Source: Melanopsichium pennsylvanicum (Eukaryota; Basidiomycota; Ustilaginomycetes; Ustilaginales). Taken from it: DNA of 55,015 nt. Positions within the stretch are counted from its first letter, which is position 1, and every line of letters starts with the position of its first letter. Below, piece by piece: positions 41,460 to 52,308 of this stretch. The notes beneath the pieces are model-generated. The model worked only from the letters and a program-made list of their open reading frames with translations. It did not search any database and was not told where the DNA came from. The stretch lies in assembly GCA_900208305.1 (NCBI GenBank), contig OAPG01000024.1:1-55015 (forward strand), in the 5' to 3' direction. Position numbers and translations under genes: made by a program.

Positions 41460-42559
41460 ATGTTCAAATTTACTACTATTCTTTTTTCTAAGCGAGAAGT
41501 TTGGCTTAATCGAATTAAACGTGAAGCTATTGTTAAAAATGAAATTCTTAATAATAGCAAACCCACTGTAGCTAACATTAGTGCAGCACTAGATCTACCA
41601 GAAGGAGTTATTACTGAAGAACTACTATCAATTTGTGAAAATGTAAAAACAATTGAACTAGGACTACCTGTACCTAACTCAGAAAATGTTATAGCATTTT
41701 CTACACAAGTAGGACCTGAAAATAGTACCTAGAAAGTACCTGGTTGCTATTATATCTATTGACCGAACAATCAAGAACTAGGTACTTATGTTGGACACTC
41801 TATTCATCTAGGAAAACGGATTAAAGATCATGCTCTATAAATCGGAGATTTCTCGGGTCTACAAACTTCTACAGGAAAACTAGTACAAACTGCAGGATCT
41901 AATGCTGTAGTACGAGTATACATTCCAGACCCTTCACTACTGCCAGAACATATTACTATGGCACTATTTGTTCTAATTCTAGAACAATATCTATTTTTTT
42001 CTACTTAAGCCAACTATCAATCGTGCTTTTGTTGCTTCTCCTGGTTATAGTAACCCAGATATGGATAATACTGAGCATATTGAAAAAGTAGGTAAAGATC
42101 TACACATTTATTGGGTAAATGATAATACCTACTATCATCTGTCTTCTCTTACTAATCTTTCTGCTCTTAGTTATCTAATGAATAAAGGACGTAAGTGGGC
42201 TGCCACTCGATCGGGGTGGTTTCTATCATCATCAACTATTCCTATCCAAAACCATTCTATATAATTCCGTATCTCTTCCTATATCTGAGATTCAACTAGT
42301 TGAGTTTCTTCAATGGCTAAGACTAAAGCCTAGTATTACTTCACCTTTTTGTGTGGAAGTAACTAATGTAACTGATTATACAAAAAGTTACTATAAATAT
42401 ATAGCTGATGCCGCTAAACATCTTGACTGTAATGTCAGTTCTATTTCAGTTAGTCCTATTAAACCTCTTAAGGATAAGTATCTTTTTAACTTTATTGATG
42501 TAATAGAATACGTCAAACAGACACAAATACCACCATTTGAGTATCTAAAAGTAAAATAA
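41460..42559 (+). pseudogene. Broken GIY-YIG HEG downstream of atp9
   Basis: N-terminus LNRIKREAIVKNEILNNSKP then ALDLPEGVITEELLSICEN (open 41460-41732), GIY-YIG core KVPGCYYIY and GTYVGHSIHLGKRIKDHA near 41735-41835, Glu helix TMALFVLILEQYLFF near 41957-42000, then LMNKGRKWAATRSGWFLSS near 42175 and a C-terminal part ending at TAA 42559. Several stops and frame changes. A sibling of the HEG beside cox2 over its whole length. Confidence 0.82.
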
Positions 42560-42560
42560 T

Positions 42561-42676
42561 TTTATTTAGTTACGCGATCCTAGGATTCGCTCTATCAGTA
42601 AAAATTTATAATAAAAATTTTAACTACTGGACTATTTGCTCCAATGGTTTCATTCCTTCTACGACGGCCCCTCATA
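42561..42676 (+). pseudogene. Decayed atp9 3' fragment
   Basis: Matches atp9 exon 2 ([10 protein letters not shown], then TGLFAPMVSFLL, stop). A 25-nt AT hairpin (TAAAAATTTATAATAAAAAT...) replaces AGG at the codon of the essential Glu, and a GC-rich GACGGCCC insertion lies near the end. Not functional. Confidence 0.9.
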
Positions 42677-43313
42677 ATAAGTATAAATACAAAGTTAACC
42701 TATCCGCTTCACTTCCCCGCGCCGATAAAAAAATGGAACGCCTACTTAATAAAAATGGAATCAGTACCATTTTATTAAAATGCTACGACCGTTATAAATT
42801 TCATTTTTGGACCCGACATCGTAAAATTTAGTACTAAATTTAGTAGGCTTATCATACAATAGATTTTTAACTAGCGTGCCTATTAATCCTTAAAAAACAT
42901 ATAAAAATCGGATATTTTTCTTTTTCTGTTTTTTTCTATTATAATAAAAAATAAAAACAGGGCACTCTTTAACTCTAGTTTAGAATATCTTATTTATATA
43001 TAATATAATTATACTGACTATTAAAAATATCAACATTAAATTCCTTTTTTTTCTACTACGCTATGTAAAATATTCTCTTTTTTATTAATACACCTTTAAA
43101 AAGAGAATATTTTATAATTACTACTATTTAACCATTATTAATTATATAATTAATGGGTATTTTATAATTGAATAAACACATTCCATTTTATATGCGTATA
43201 GTTTATAATTGTCAATCCTGTTATTAAATAGTAGTATATATAAGTAAGTTATAATAAAGTATATATATATTCTATAGTATATATAACTTATATAGGTATA
43301 TACATAAATAGAT
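42677..43313. other. Spacer between atp9 fragment and trnL
   Basis: AT-rich with dinucleotide-like TA tracts (43215-43310) and small hairpins. No gene seen. Confidence 0.7.
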
Positions 43314-43396
43314 GTGAGTGTGTTGAAATTGGTAGCCAAGTCGACCTTAGGAGTCGGTAGTCTTAGACTGTGTAGGTTCAAGTCCTATCACTCACA
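43314..43396 (+). tRNA. trnL(uag): tRNA-Leu(UAG)
   Basis: Acceptor GTGAGTG/CACTCAC, anticodon stem TCGAC/GTCGG with loop CTTAGGA (TAG), long variable arm GTCTTAGACTG typical of leucine tRNA. Reads CUN as Leu, which fits the heavy CUA/CUU use at conserved Leu positions and rules out the CUN=Thr or Ala codes of some yeasts. Confidence 0.94.
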
Positions 43397-43606
43397 ATAA
43401 AAATGAATAGGAGGGCGAAGCCCATTAGTTCCCTGATTACATTAGTACTTAATTTAATTAGAGTGGTGTAACATTATGAAAAATGAAATACCTTATCTCT
43501 TTTTTTTATTGTCACTTATAAATTTACCGTTTATAATGCGTATAAATAAGATCTTTAATAAGACGTTATATATTAATAGGAGACAAATATTAGCCGAAAT
43601 TATAAA

Positions 43607-43680
43607 GCATACTTAGCTAAATTGGTAAAGCGCCTAACTTCGGATTAGGAGATGTAGGGGTTCGAGCCCTCTAGTGTGCT
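43607..43680 (+). tRNA. trnR(ucg): tRNA-Arg(UCG)
   Basis: Acceptor GCATACT/AGTGTGC, anticodon stem CCTAA/TTAGG with loop CTTCGGA (TCG), T arm AGGGG-TTCGAGC-CCTCT. Reads CGN, used often here (for example in cox2 and atp6). Confidence 0.93.
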
Positions 43681-43999
43681 ATAAAATAAAAAATTTATTC
43701 TTAATAGTTTTAGAATTTTTATTATGTAAATTATAATTTTAATAAAAATATCTTTACGCCTTATAAATTTACTTTACGATTTTGTAAGCCGATAGGTTAA
43801 ATATTAATAAAAAAGAAATAACTTATTTAGCCTAGATTCAGTACCTATACCTATTTCCTAAAAGGTTATAAAAATCGAATATTTTTAATTCGATAAAAAG
43901 GAACGGCGCGGAGATATACTTTATATAAAAGGACCTAATAAAATAGAGTAGTTTCGTTAGTAGTAAAAAAAGTGTGTTAGGTAAATAAAATGAAAATAA
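43681..43999. other. Spacer between trnR and trnM
   Basis: AT-rich, contains hairpin GGTTATAAAAATCGAATATTTTTA near 43864. No gene seen. Confidence 0.65.
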
Positions 44000-44072
44000 G
44001 CTGGGAGAGGGACTCGAACCCATCGATTTACCAGTATGAATGGTATGGTTTAACCAGTTAGCCTATTCCAGC
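44000..44072 (-). tRNA. trnM(cau): tRNA-Met(CAU)
   Basis: Acceptor GCTGGAA/TCCCAGC, anticodon stem TACCA/TGGTA with loop TTCATAC (CAT), T arm TGGG-TTCGAGT-CCCT. Whether initiator or elongator cannot be decided from one copy. The regular first acceptor pair suggests elongator. Confidence 0.9.
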
Positions 44073-44521
44073 AATAGTAGGGGACTAATTATAATTAGGA
44101 CAAATTTTGTTTAAATACATTCTATTTACTTAATCCTTCTCCAATCTTTCCGGAGGATGATTAAATTTGGATAGAATAGATCATTGTATGTATTTTATTA
44201 TATTATACGATAATATACTATTATATAGTACTGTATATTCTTAATTATACATGTAACTAATAAATAGTGGATTATATTAGGAGACAGTTTACATAAAAGA
44301 ATATTCTATTTATTTACCCCTTCGGAGCGCTAGTAAAACCGTATTCTTTGACTATTTTCTTTAACTTTTCTCTATCCTAGATGGAAATATTCTCTAATTT
44401 TACTAATCTTGGACCTTTCTACTTTATTCAAGCATAATATTTATAATATAGTCTTACCTATATAAACTTATTATACAATAAGGGGTGAGAATAAATAATA
44501 AAAATCCAATTTTCATATAAT
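44073..44521. other. Spacer between trnM and trnH
   Basis: About 450 bases without an ORF. I looked for the RNase P RNA signature (GAGGAAAGTCC, ACAGAAA) and did not find a convincing one. Confidence 0.6.
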
Positions 44522-44597
44522 GGGTAAAACTCCGGACTTGAACCGGAATGAACGCAACTCCACAGATTGGCGCTTTACCTATTAAGCTAGTATTACC
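44522..44597 (-). tRNA. trnH(gug): tRNA-His(GUG)
   Basis: Acceptor GGTAATA/TTTTACC with one mismatch, anticodon stem CCAAT/GTTGC-side pairing with loop CTGTGGA (GTG), T arm TCCGG-TTCAAGT-CCGGA. Confidence 0.88.
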
Positions 44598-44770
44598 TTC
44601 CTTAATATATTAATTAGTTATATTCCTATAGTACATCTAAATATACTAAAAACGTAAATATCTACTATCTATCCCTAACTAAATTTGTCTAGTAATCTAA
44701 AAAGGATAGTGTATATTTTATTTACTAGCATGTTATAATAATAACTATGATAAATAGAAGACTTATAATA

Positions 44771-47700
44771 CTACAAGCAAATAGTAGCGATACTAAAATA
44801 TTTTATTTTATAACAGCCCGATAATAAATATTCTTGTCCATGCTTGGATAAATAAATAGAAATGGAAACATAAAGCTTAGTAGTGGTATGGATTGTTTTT
44901 AAGATAGGGGGGGATGAATTAGAATCAGTTGTAGAAGAACTAATATATGGAAGACATACCATTGCAACAAGTAGTACTAGAATTAGTGGTGTATTGATTA
45001 GTGCAGCATTAAGAAGTACAGGGCTTAGTAGAATTATAACTAGAGTAACTAGAGCAATAGCTAGATATAGAGCATAACTAGTTAGGTTACCAGTATCTAG
45101 CTTAGCAATATCTTTACTTCCAGATGTAAGTCCTGTAGCTAGACCATAAGGTCCTACTAGTTCAATAATACCACGGTCAAGAACTTTACTAATGACGTAT
45201 CCTAGTTGAAGTCCACCATTGATAATATAATGGTTATAAATAACATCAACATAGTATTTACCATTAAAGAATTTATATAGTTTAAGTGCTACACTGTTAT
45301 TTGTAATATTAATAAACACGCTAGGTACGACATGATAGAAATATAGTGCAGCACATGCTCCTAGAATAGATAGAATAATAGGTAGTAGTTTAGGTACTAG
45401 AGGAATATTCTCTGCTTCAATTAGGGTGATATGTGATGGATGTGTAAATAGACTCTGAGAAAGGAAATCACTACCAACACCAATATACAGATCACTAGCC
45501 ACATATCCAAAGAAAATAGCTAGTAGTGATAGAATTGCAAGTGGAATCATAACGATTGTAGGTGCATCATGCACATTATTATAAACTGACTTAGGAGCAT
45601 TAGGATATGTTAGGAATGTTAGACTGATGAGTCGTAGACTATAAAAGGCTGTAAGACCGGCACTAATGGTTCCTAGCCAATATGCGACCATACCACTAAA
45701 CTCGTACTGACCGTAAGCCAGCTCGATAATGATATCTTTACTGTAGAATCCTGTTAGCCAAGGTAGAGCCATTAGACTTAGACTACCAATTAGAATAGCA
45801 GTATATGTGAAAGGTAGGAATCCAATTAGACCACCTAGTCGTCGTTGATCTTGTTGATCATATGTAGCATGTAGTACAGCACCTGCTGCTAGAAATAGTA
45901 GAGCTTTAAAGAAAGCATGGTTTACAAGGTGGAATAGTGCTACATTATATTGACTTAGACCACAAGCCATAAATAGGTAACCCATTTGTGAACATGTACT
46001 GTAAGCAATAACCCGTTTTAGATCATTTTGTAGTAGACCTGTTGATGCTGCAAAGAATGCAGTTAGTGCACCAACCCAAGTAATAACAATAAGTGTTGTT
46101 GGACCATACTCAATAACTGGTGATGACCGTAGTAGAAGATACACTCCTGCTGTAACTAGTGTAGCTGCATGGATTAGTGCACTAACTGGTGTAGGTCCTT
46201 CCATAGCTAATAAATTATTATCTTAAATGTATTTAGCATTTAATTCTAGATATCACTACCTAGTTTAGACTATGTCTTCATCTATTATTAATAATAAGTT
46301 ACTAAATAATAGATGTTGGGCGCTCGTGTCCGGATTATTGTTGACGTAACTCACCGATTAGTCGTTGAACTTTCCTTGATCTATATTTTATAAATATACG
46401 TCGACCAAGGCTTAGCTGCAAATTGTCTTATTAATCTATATCACCCGTATTAATAAGAGATCCTTGCAATTCACCCAATATTTTCTCATAATACTCACGT
46501 AGTACGCAGACGCTTAGCTTTATACCTAAAGGAAGATATCTACTTATTTTCAATAAGATGCTTTTTACTTTCAATGATATATACACCTACTACCTTTTGT
46601 AGTTTATTAAATTCTTCAAAAGGAATTACAATTACAATTACAATTACAATTAGAATTAGAATTAGAATTAGAATTAGAATTAGAATTAGAATTAGAATTA
46701 GAGGTCCTGCTCGCATACGTCGTACACGAGATAGTGCAATAACACTATTAATATCTAGCTCACTAAGACGATTTTTGTAGAAGATCAAGCTCTTCACGTG
46801 TACAATGATATGGTAGATGAAGGGCTAGTCCTGATTTACACCAATCAACTTCAGTATTGTATCGTGATGAAAATACATAGTTATAATACATTCCTATAGC
46901 ACCATAGTCTAGAATATAACCACTAGACATAATAATAATGCTAGAGAAATTTCATTAAATTTACTAAACATTTTCTTAGTAAATACTCGTGATCCAGATC
47001 CTTCCGGTAAAAACAGGATATATAGTTTATAAAAACAGAATATATAGTTTATAAAAACAAGCCTATGTTAGCGTTGAAAGAATCATTCGTACACGTTATC
47101 TCGACTATCAATATTTTATTGACTCCTTTGGCACGTCCTAGTAGTGTAAGAATATAATCAAACCAACTAGATTCATGTTTTTCGCTAGTTTGATATACTA
47201 GTCGAGACATAGTATTTTCTTTATGTGTCCGACTTATTAGATTTCCACTAACTATTAGGACAATTAGAAAAGAAAATAGAAAATCATCAATAGAACGATT
47301 ACGTCGTTTAGTCATAGATTTAGGAGAGTTCATCTTTAGGTGTTAAATTAGAAAATAGAAAAATAGATGCATAAGTAGATAGGTGATTAGAAATAAAGTG
47401 GAAGGATGGCTGATCTGGTAGCCATGTATGCAGTCCTAGTTGAGCACTTTTACCCATAGCAGCCAGTAGTAGTAGTAGACCAATAATAGTAATGATAGTT
47501 TCATTAATAAAAGGTGCAATACTAAATACTGTACTATAATCTAGATTACCAAATACAAAGAAGATGGCAAAGAATCCAATTGATAGGAACATATCTCCTA
47601 CACGGTTAACTACTAGAGCTTTAATTGCACTTTTATTAGCTTGAATTCGTGTAAACCAGAAGTTAATTAGTAGATATGAAGAAATACCAATTCCTTCCCA

Positions 47701-49092
47701 CTGTTTGGTATTCTATGGAATATTATCAGATATAAAAAGAGGGGTATACTAAAATATTAGTTAAGACCTTTTACTTTAAATAGCATAGTTTCATGCATGT
47801 AGGCTCGCACAATATCAGATAGTGGTACTGTTTGTCGTACAGGAATAATAATAATCCGCGTCCTTTACGTTTCTGTTACTTTCGAGTTCGTAGACCGTTA
47901 TAGAGCTTTTTGCAGAAGTTCTACTTCTTCCAGTGTAAAACTATCTGTATTAAGAATAGTGGCATTATAAGTATTAATACCACCATCATCCATAATCCAG
48001 TAAGCTAGTGCACATGGTGTTAGTAGTTCAGCAATATTACTAGGCACAATCTTTCGTCATTTACCGTTACTATCATAGATATAAAACAGATCATAATAGT
48101 AATTAAGAGATCAGTGACGTAGTGAGTCATTTTTTTATAAAAAATGAGCGCAATAGTCTGATAAATTTTACCAGTTCGTTTGGCAGGTTTACGAGTATGT
48201 ACGGTGTACCACAAAGGTTAGTAAAGATAACATAAAGAGATTCTAGATATGATTTATGTTGAGGATAACTTTGATCAAATCGAATCCGTGGATTGTGTGT
48301 AGGTTTAGCACGTTCTAGGCTAGAGTCACCTAGAAGTGTTTATACAATAACATCTTTTTATAGACAGGTAAGCAGTACACTAGATTGAAGAAAGAAACTA
48401 CAGTTATTCATACTATCAAAATATCCGAGAACATTCCATATTAAGTTAAAATATTTTCATATTTTATTGGACTATATCTTCAATTTATATTACTAAATTG
48501 CATCACGCATAGTCTCTGAGGATCCCATAAAAAGAACTTTTACGGTTTCCTGCTGATTGTCCATTATAATCACTAAGATTTTTACTAATCATTAGTACTT
48601 AGGTGCTTTAGGATATTCCAGCATACAGTGATGTGCTTAATGTAGAAGTAGTACATTTTAGGCCAGGAAGAATTAACCTACAAACATAATTAGATAATTA
48701 TCTCCAGTTACTAGTACTAGCATAAAGAAAGTAAACATACTAAGATATGCAAAGAATCGTTGGTTGTGTGGATCAGTACTCATATAATCTACAGAAAAAA
48801 TATGAACTAGACTAGAAACAACTAGAACAGGTAGTAGCATTGATACTGTTAGACTATCAAACATGAATCCCCAAGAAACATCCATTAGTTCTGAATCAAT
48901 CCAACTAATTAGATTAATTGATACAGGACTATTACATAGTCCTACTTCATAGAAAGCTACAATAGCTAGAATAGCTGATGTAATTAGACAAGAACATGTA
49001 ATAATGTGTCCCCCTGTTACACCAATTTTTCGTCCTAGTAGACCTGTTACAGCAGATCCAAACATTGGTAGAAGAAGAAGTGATAGATACAT
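44771..49092 (-). CDS. nad5: NADH dehydrogenase subunit 5, three exons
   Basis: Proton-pumping antiporter-like subunit of Complex I. Exon 1 48676-49092 ([10 protein letters not shown] to [10 protein letters not shown]), exon 2 47413-47700 ([20 protein letters not shown] to LHTWLPD), exon 3 44771-46207 ([20 protein letters not shown] to the end). Joined, they give about 713 residues including an unusually long C-terminal tail rich in Ser/Thr ([12 protein letters not shown]). Starts with ATG overlapping the TAA of nad4L by one base, as in many fungi. Confidence 0.93.
46208..47412 (-). other. nad5 intron 2, group I with decayed HEG
   Basis: Between LPD and AMEGP. The core is at the 3' side: GGGTGAATTGCAAGGATC, AAGACAATTTGCAGCTAAGC, GTTCAACGACTAATCGGTGA, ACGAGCGCCC, GAAGACATAGTCTAAAC. 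The upstream part (46540-47330) holds HEG scraps ([56 protein letters not shown]). To keep LPDAMEG the intron must end ...TTATTA, an A where G is expected. Confidence 0.78.
46623..46702. repeat. Hexanucleotide array (AATTAC)n(AATTAG)n
   Basis: About four AATTAC units followed by about nine to ten AATTAG units, inside the decayed HEG of nad5 intron 2. It produces a [12 protein letters not shown] reading frame that is not a gene. Confidence 0.92.
47701..48675 (-). other. nad5 intron 1, group I with decayed LAGLIDADG HEG
   Basis: Exon 1 ends GTAGGT, intron ends ACAG before TGGGAAGG. Core near the 5' end (48480-48640): CTGTATGCTGGAATATCC, GACAATCAGCAGGAAACCG, GGATCCTCAGAGACTATGCG, ATATAGTCC, as in rnl intron 2593. 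Confidence 0.85.
47765..48350 (-). pseudogene. Decayed LAGLIDADG HEG in nad5 intron 1
   Basis: I-SceI-type pieces: [20 protein letters not shown] then [58 protein letters not shown] then [14 protein letters not shown], and [15 protein letters not shown]. Stops and frameshifts between them. Confidence 0.8.
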
Positions 49093-49358
49093 TATTGTCG
49101 TAGGCTAATATTTCCTCGTAGTCGGTAGTAAGCTACTAGAATTCCTAGACCAATTGCTGATTCAGCACCTGCAATTGCAATAATGTAAATACTATATGTT
49201 TGACCTAGAATGTCATCGAAACTATAACAACTTACTAGTACTAGTAGTGTTACAGCTAGTAGCATTACTTCAATTGAAATTAGCATTAGAATAATGTTTT
49301 TTCGGTTAAGAACAAATCCTAGGATTCCAATTAGAAATAGAATTACTGAAAGATTCAT
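49092..49358 (-). CDS. nad4L: NADH dehydrogenase subunit 4L
   Basis: 88 residues, three membrane helices. Conserved Glu residues of the proton path are at [10 protein letters not shown] (about 28-37) and [19 protein letters not shown] (about 64-82). The last base of its TAA is the A of the nad5 ATG, so the two are surely co-transcribed. A short hairpin GCCAG-ATATA-CTGGC sits about 9 bases before the start. Confidence 0.96.
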   Translation of the reverse strand: MNLSVILFLIGILGFVLNRKNIILMLISIEVMLLAVTLLVLVSCYSFDDILGQTYSIYIIAIAGAESAIGLGILVAYYRLRGNISLRQ

Positions 49359-49741
49359 TTCATATAGCGCCAGTATATCTGGCTTCCTTAAGGACCTGTA
49401 ATTATTATATATATATTTAAATAATTGAATGATAGCACTATAATCTTATTAGATTAAAATAAGAATTATCATTAGAAATATTCTTAACTCTTTATATTAA
49501 TAAATAGTAAATACTATTAAAATGAATAGATTTTTAAATTTTTATTATATTCAATCTATTTTTCTTTTTATAGCCCTTTACTTTTTATATATTCTTTTAT
49601 TTTTTGTTGCCCTTTTTTCTTTCCTTTTTAAATAAAATAAATGCTATATGTTAATCATATTTAATTTAATAGGCCGGGACAATAATACTTGATAAGAAAC
49701 AGAATATTCTTTTACAAAAAAAAAAAATAAATACAAAATAC
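49359..49741. other. Spacer between nad4L and trnD
   Basis: Very AT-rich, with poly-T and poly-A tracts (A11 near 49716). No gene seen. Confidence 0.65.
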
Positions 49742-49814
49742 GAGAATCACCCGATTCGAACGGGCATCATCTAAACTGACAATTTAGGACATTAACCAAT
49801 TATGCTAGATTCCC
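49742..49814 (-). tRNA. trnD(guc): tRNA-Asp(GUC)
   Basis: Acceptor GGGAATC/GATTCTC, anticodon stem CTAAA/TTTAG with loop TTGTCAG (GTC), T arm GCCCG-TTCGAAT-CGGGT. Confidence 0.93.
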
Positions 49815-50026
49815 AAAAAAAGAAAAAGGTAAGTTAAATAGTAAGAAAAAAGATACATTTTCTTTTTATATTTAATAACCGCTTAAAATGAATATATAAT
49901 AATAAATAAAATAGTGTGTCGATTCTACAAATTTTCTATTTCTAATCCGGACAACTAAAATGAATGTAATTATTTTATAATCGGGTCCTGATAAATATTC
50001 TATTTTTAGTAGGGGGTAAATGAATA

Positions 50027-51945
50027 GTATCCATCAGCCACAAGTTCCCTTACGGCTACCTTGCTATAACTTAGCGTTAGGAGTTCTAAGCTATTCCATG
50101 TGTTTGCTATAGAAACTGAAAACTATGGTATTATACTAATAGAATCTATATTCTTATTTTTAGAAGAATATATATATATAAATAAAATAAGTTAGAAACT
50201 ATTTATCTATATATAACTATAAAGTAGTAACGATATTAGTTTAATACAAAAATAGAGAAAAGAATCAAAGTAAACACTAGTTCCTAGCTTGATAAACGAC
50301 CAACACTTGATAGACGGTTAGTATCTCCCAAATGTAAAGGTTCACCGTTGCGTACTTATCAACGATTACTCGGAATTCCTGATTCACGTAGTCGAATTTC
50401 AGACTACGATCCTGGTATCACCATATTTTACTGGTTAGCTCCACCTTACGGTATTGCATCAGTTTGTTAGGTTCAAGTAGCACGTCTGTAGCCCATACTC
50501 CATAAGGGTCATGAAGGCTTATCGTATTCCCAAAATGCTTCTTATTGAATGCAAATAAGAAAAACAGTATAATTACTGATAACAACTTCTTATAGGGATT
50601 GCGTTCGTTGGCGGACTCAACCTGACATCTTACGACACGAACTGCCGACAGCCATGCAACACCTGTGATCTTACAAACATAAATTATGTAAGCCATTCAA
50701 GGAGAGGTAAGATTCTACGCGGATTATCGTATTAAACAACATGCTCCACTCCGGGTCTTTAGGATGGTCTAATCTTTTTGCTTTCGGTCCTGGGACTGTA
50801 CTTACAAGGTGTTACACATACAGCGGTTTGCTGCTTATCTGATATAATATAATTAATATTTATTTACCAAATAAGAAATGTAAATAGTTTACGGTCTGGA
50901 CTACACAGGTATCTAATCTGTTTTGCTCCCCAGACTTTCATCCCTGAGCGTCAATCTTTAGCTGGATAGCTGCTTTCGCCTTTAGTGTTCCGCTAGATAT
51001 CAATGGATATCATCCCTCCTCCTAGCATTCCACTATCCTCTATTAGATTCTAGTTTCTTTATTAGAAACCGCCTACGGATCCTTAATACCTATTAATTTA
51101 TTAAACGTTTGCCCAGTTCGTATAACCGCGTCTGCTGGCACGAGACTTAGATTGGACTATTAGTAAGGTAACGTCATTTATCCTCCCTTACGACACTCTT
51201 TCGAGTTCTGGTTAGCTGGGTCACTCTTTCGAGCATTGCCCAAGATCCTCCTCTGCAGCATGTCTTAAAGACACCTTTGGTTATTCTCAAACCAATTGCG
51301 GGAATTGAAGCTTTCGCTATTTCCTATCCGTCATAGGCTTGGTGCGCCTTTATCACTCCAACTACCTGCTAGATATAAAGCCAATCTTTAGTCGGAAAAA
51401 TTTCCCTTTCTTTTTTTATGTTTTTATCATCTACTAAAGGTATGTTCTTTTTTATACTCGCCTGTACGCCATGATATTTAGTTAATACCATACGACTTGC
51501 ATGAGTAAAACTACCAGATAACGTTCTAACTTTGCCACGATTAAACAATTACTAAGCGTTTACTGTTATTTCTTTTTATAACTTAAAACGCATCTCATAA
51601 TAGTTAACAAGACAAAATCATTAATTAACTATTATTTATTGGATACACTTTATCAGTGATCATTCTTATCTATACCTTTATAAAGATATATAAATACTAA
51701 TTTAGTTACTATTTTATAGCGGCCCGAAAAATCAGAAATTTTAGAACCTCCCTATTTCATTTAACTACAACTAATTCAAGCTACCTTCTTATAATTTTAT
51801 ATTAATTTAATTTATATACACTAAATTAAACTCGCCCTAGCAGATAAATATAAATATAAATATAAATATATCTGTATATATATACCTATCCGATTTAACC
51901 TATCGACGGGCTTTTAACACGCATCAACTCTTGACACTTTCATCT
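50027..51945 (-). rRNA. rns: Small subunit ribosomal RNA
   Basis: The 3' end is near 50027 (minus strand GCAAGGTAGCCGTAAGGGAA then CTTGTGGCTGATGG). Landmarks: TGTCGGCAGTTCGTGTCGTA (about 1050 by E. coli numbering) near 50640, ATTAGATACCTGTGTAGTCC (about 790) near 50905, GTGCCAGCAGACGCGGT (about 520) near 51130, CATGCAAGTCGTATGG near 51490. The 5' end is near 51945 (CAAGAGTTGATGCGTG). No intron seen. About 1.9 kb. Confidence 0.93.
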
Positions 51946-52308
51946 TCATATACCATAAATATGGAATATATTCTATTACAATATTTTATTAATATTATAT
52001 AATATATTAAGTTAATAGAAATGACTGTAGCAAAAAAATAGAATAAACAAAAAATGCTACGAAAATATTCGCCTACGGCTTCTCCCGCACCTTATAAAAT
52101 ATCGGAGATATTTTGCTACTAAAATATCGGAGATGGAGATCTTTTATAAGGCGCTTTTAGTAGAAGAAAACCATCGGCGCAATTTATTACTGCGCAATCT
52201 TTTAAAAAGACTTCTTAGATTTTTAAGCACTTAAATTTTACCGGTGTTTTCTTTTTGGTCTTTCTTTAACAAATCTACATGGAAGGGGAAAGTTAAAGCA
52301 CAAATATA
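51946..52308. other. Spacer between cob and rns
   Basis: Contains paired hairpins TAAAATATCGGAGATATTTT and its partial copy (52093-52145). No gene seen. Confidence 0.65.

Noticed and set aside
44073..44521. Possible mitochondrial RNase P RNA
   Set aside because: Only a weak GAAAGGTCC-like match on the minus strand, no matching second conserved region.
44883..45077. 64-codon ORF antisense to nad5 exon 3
   Set aside because: Shadow of the conserved nad5 frame.
46623..46702. CRISPR-like array
   Set aside because: Plain 6-bp tandem units without spacers; none of the repeats has CRISPR spacing.
46540..46797. ORF with [12 protein letters not shown] run, and the reverse ORF rich in IRIR/TITI
   Set aside because: Produced by a hexanucleotide array inside a dead HEG, on both strands.
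50418..50696. 92-codon ORF within rns
   Set aside because: Lies wholly in conserved rRNA sequence.
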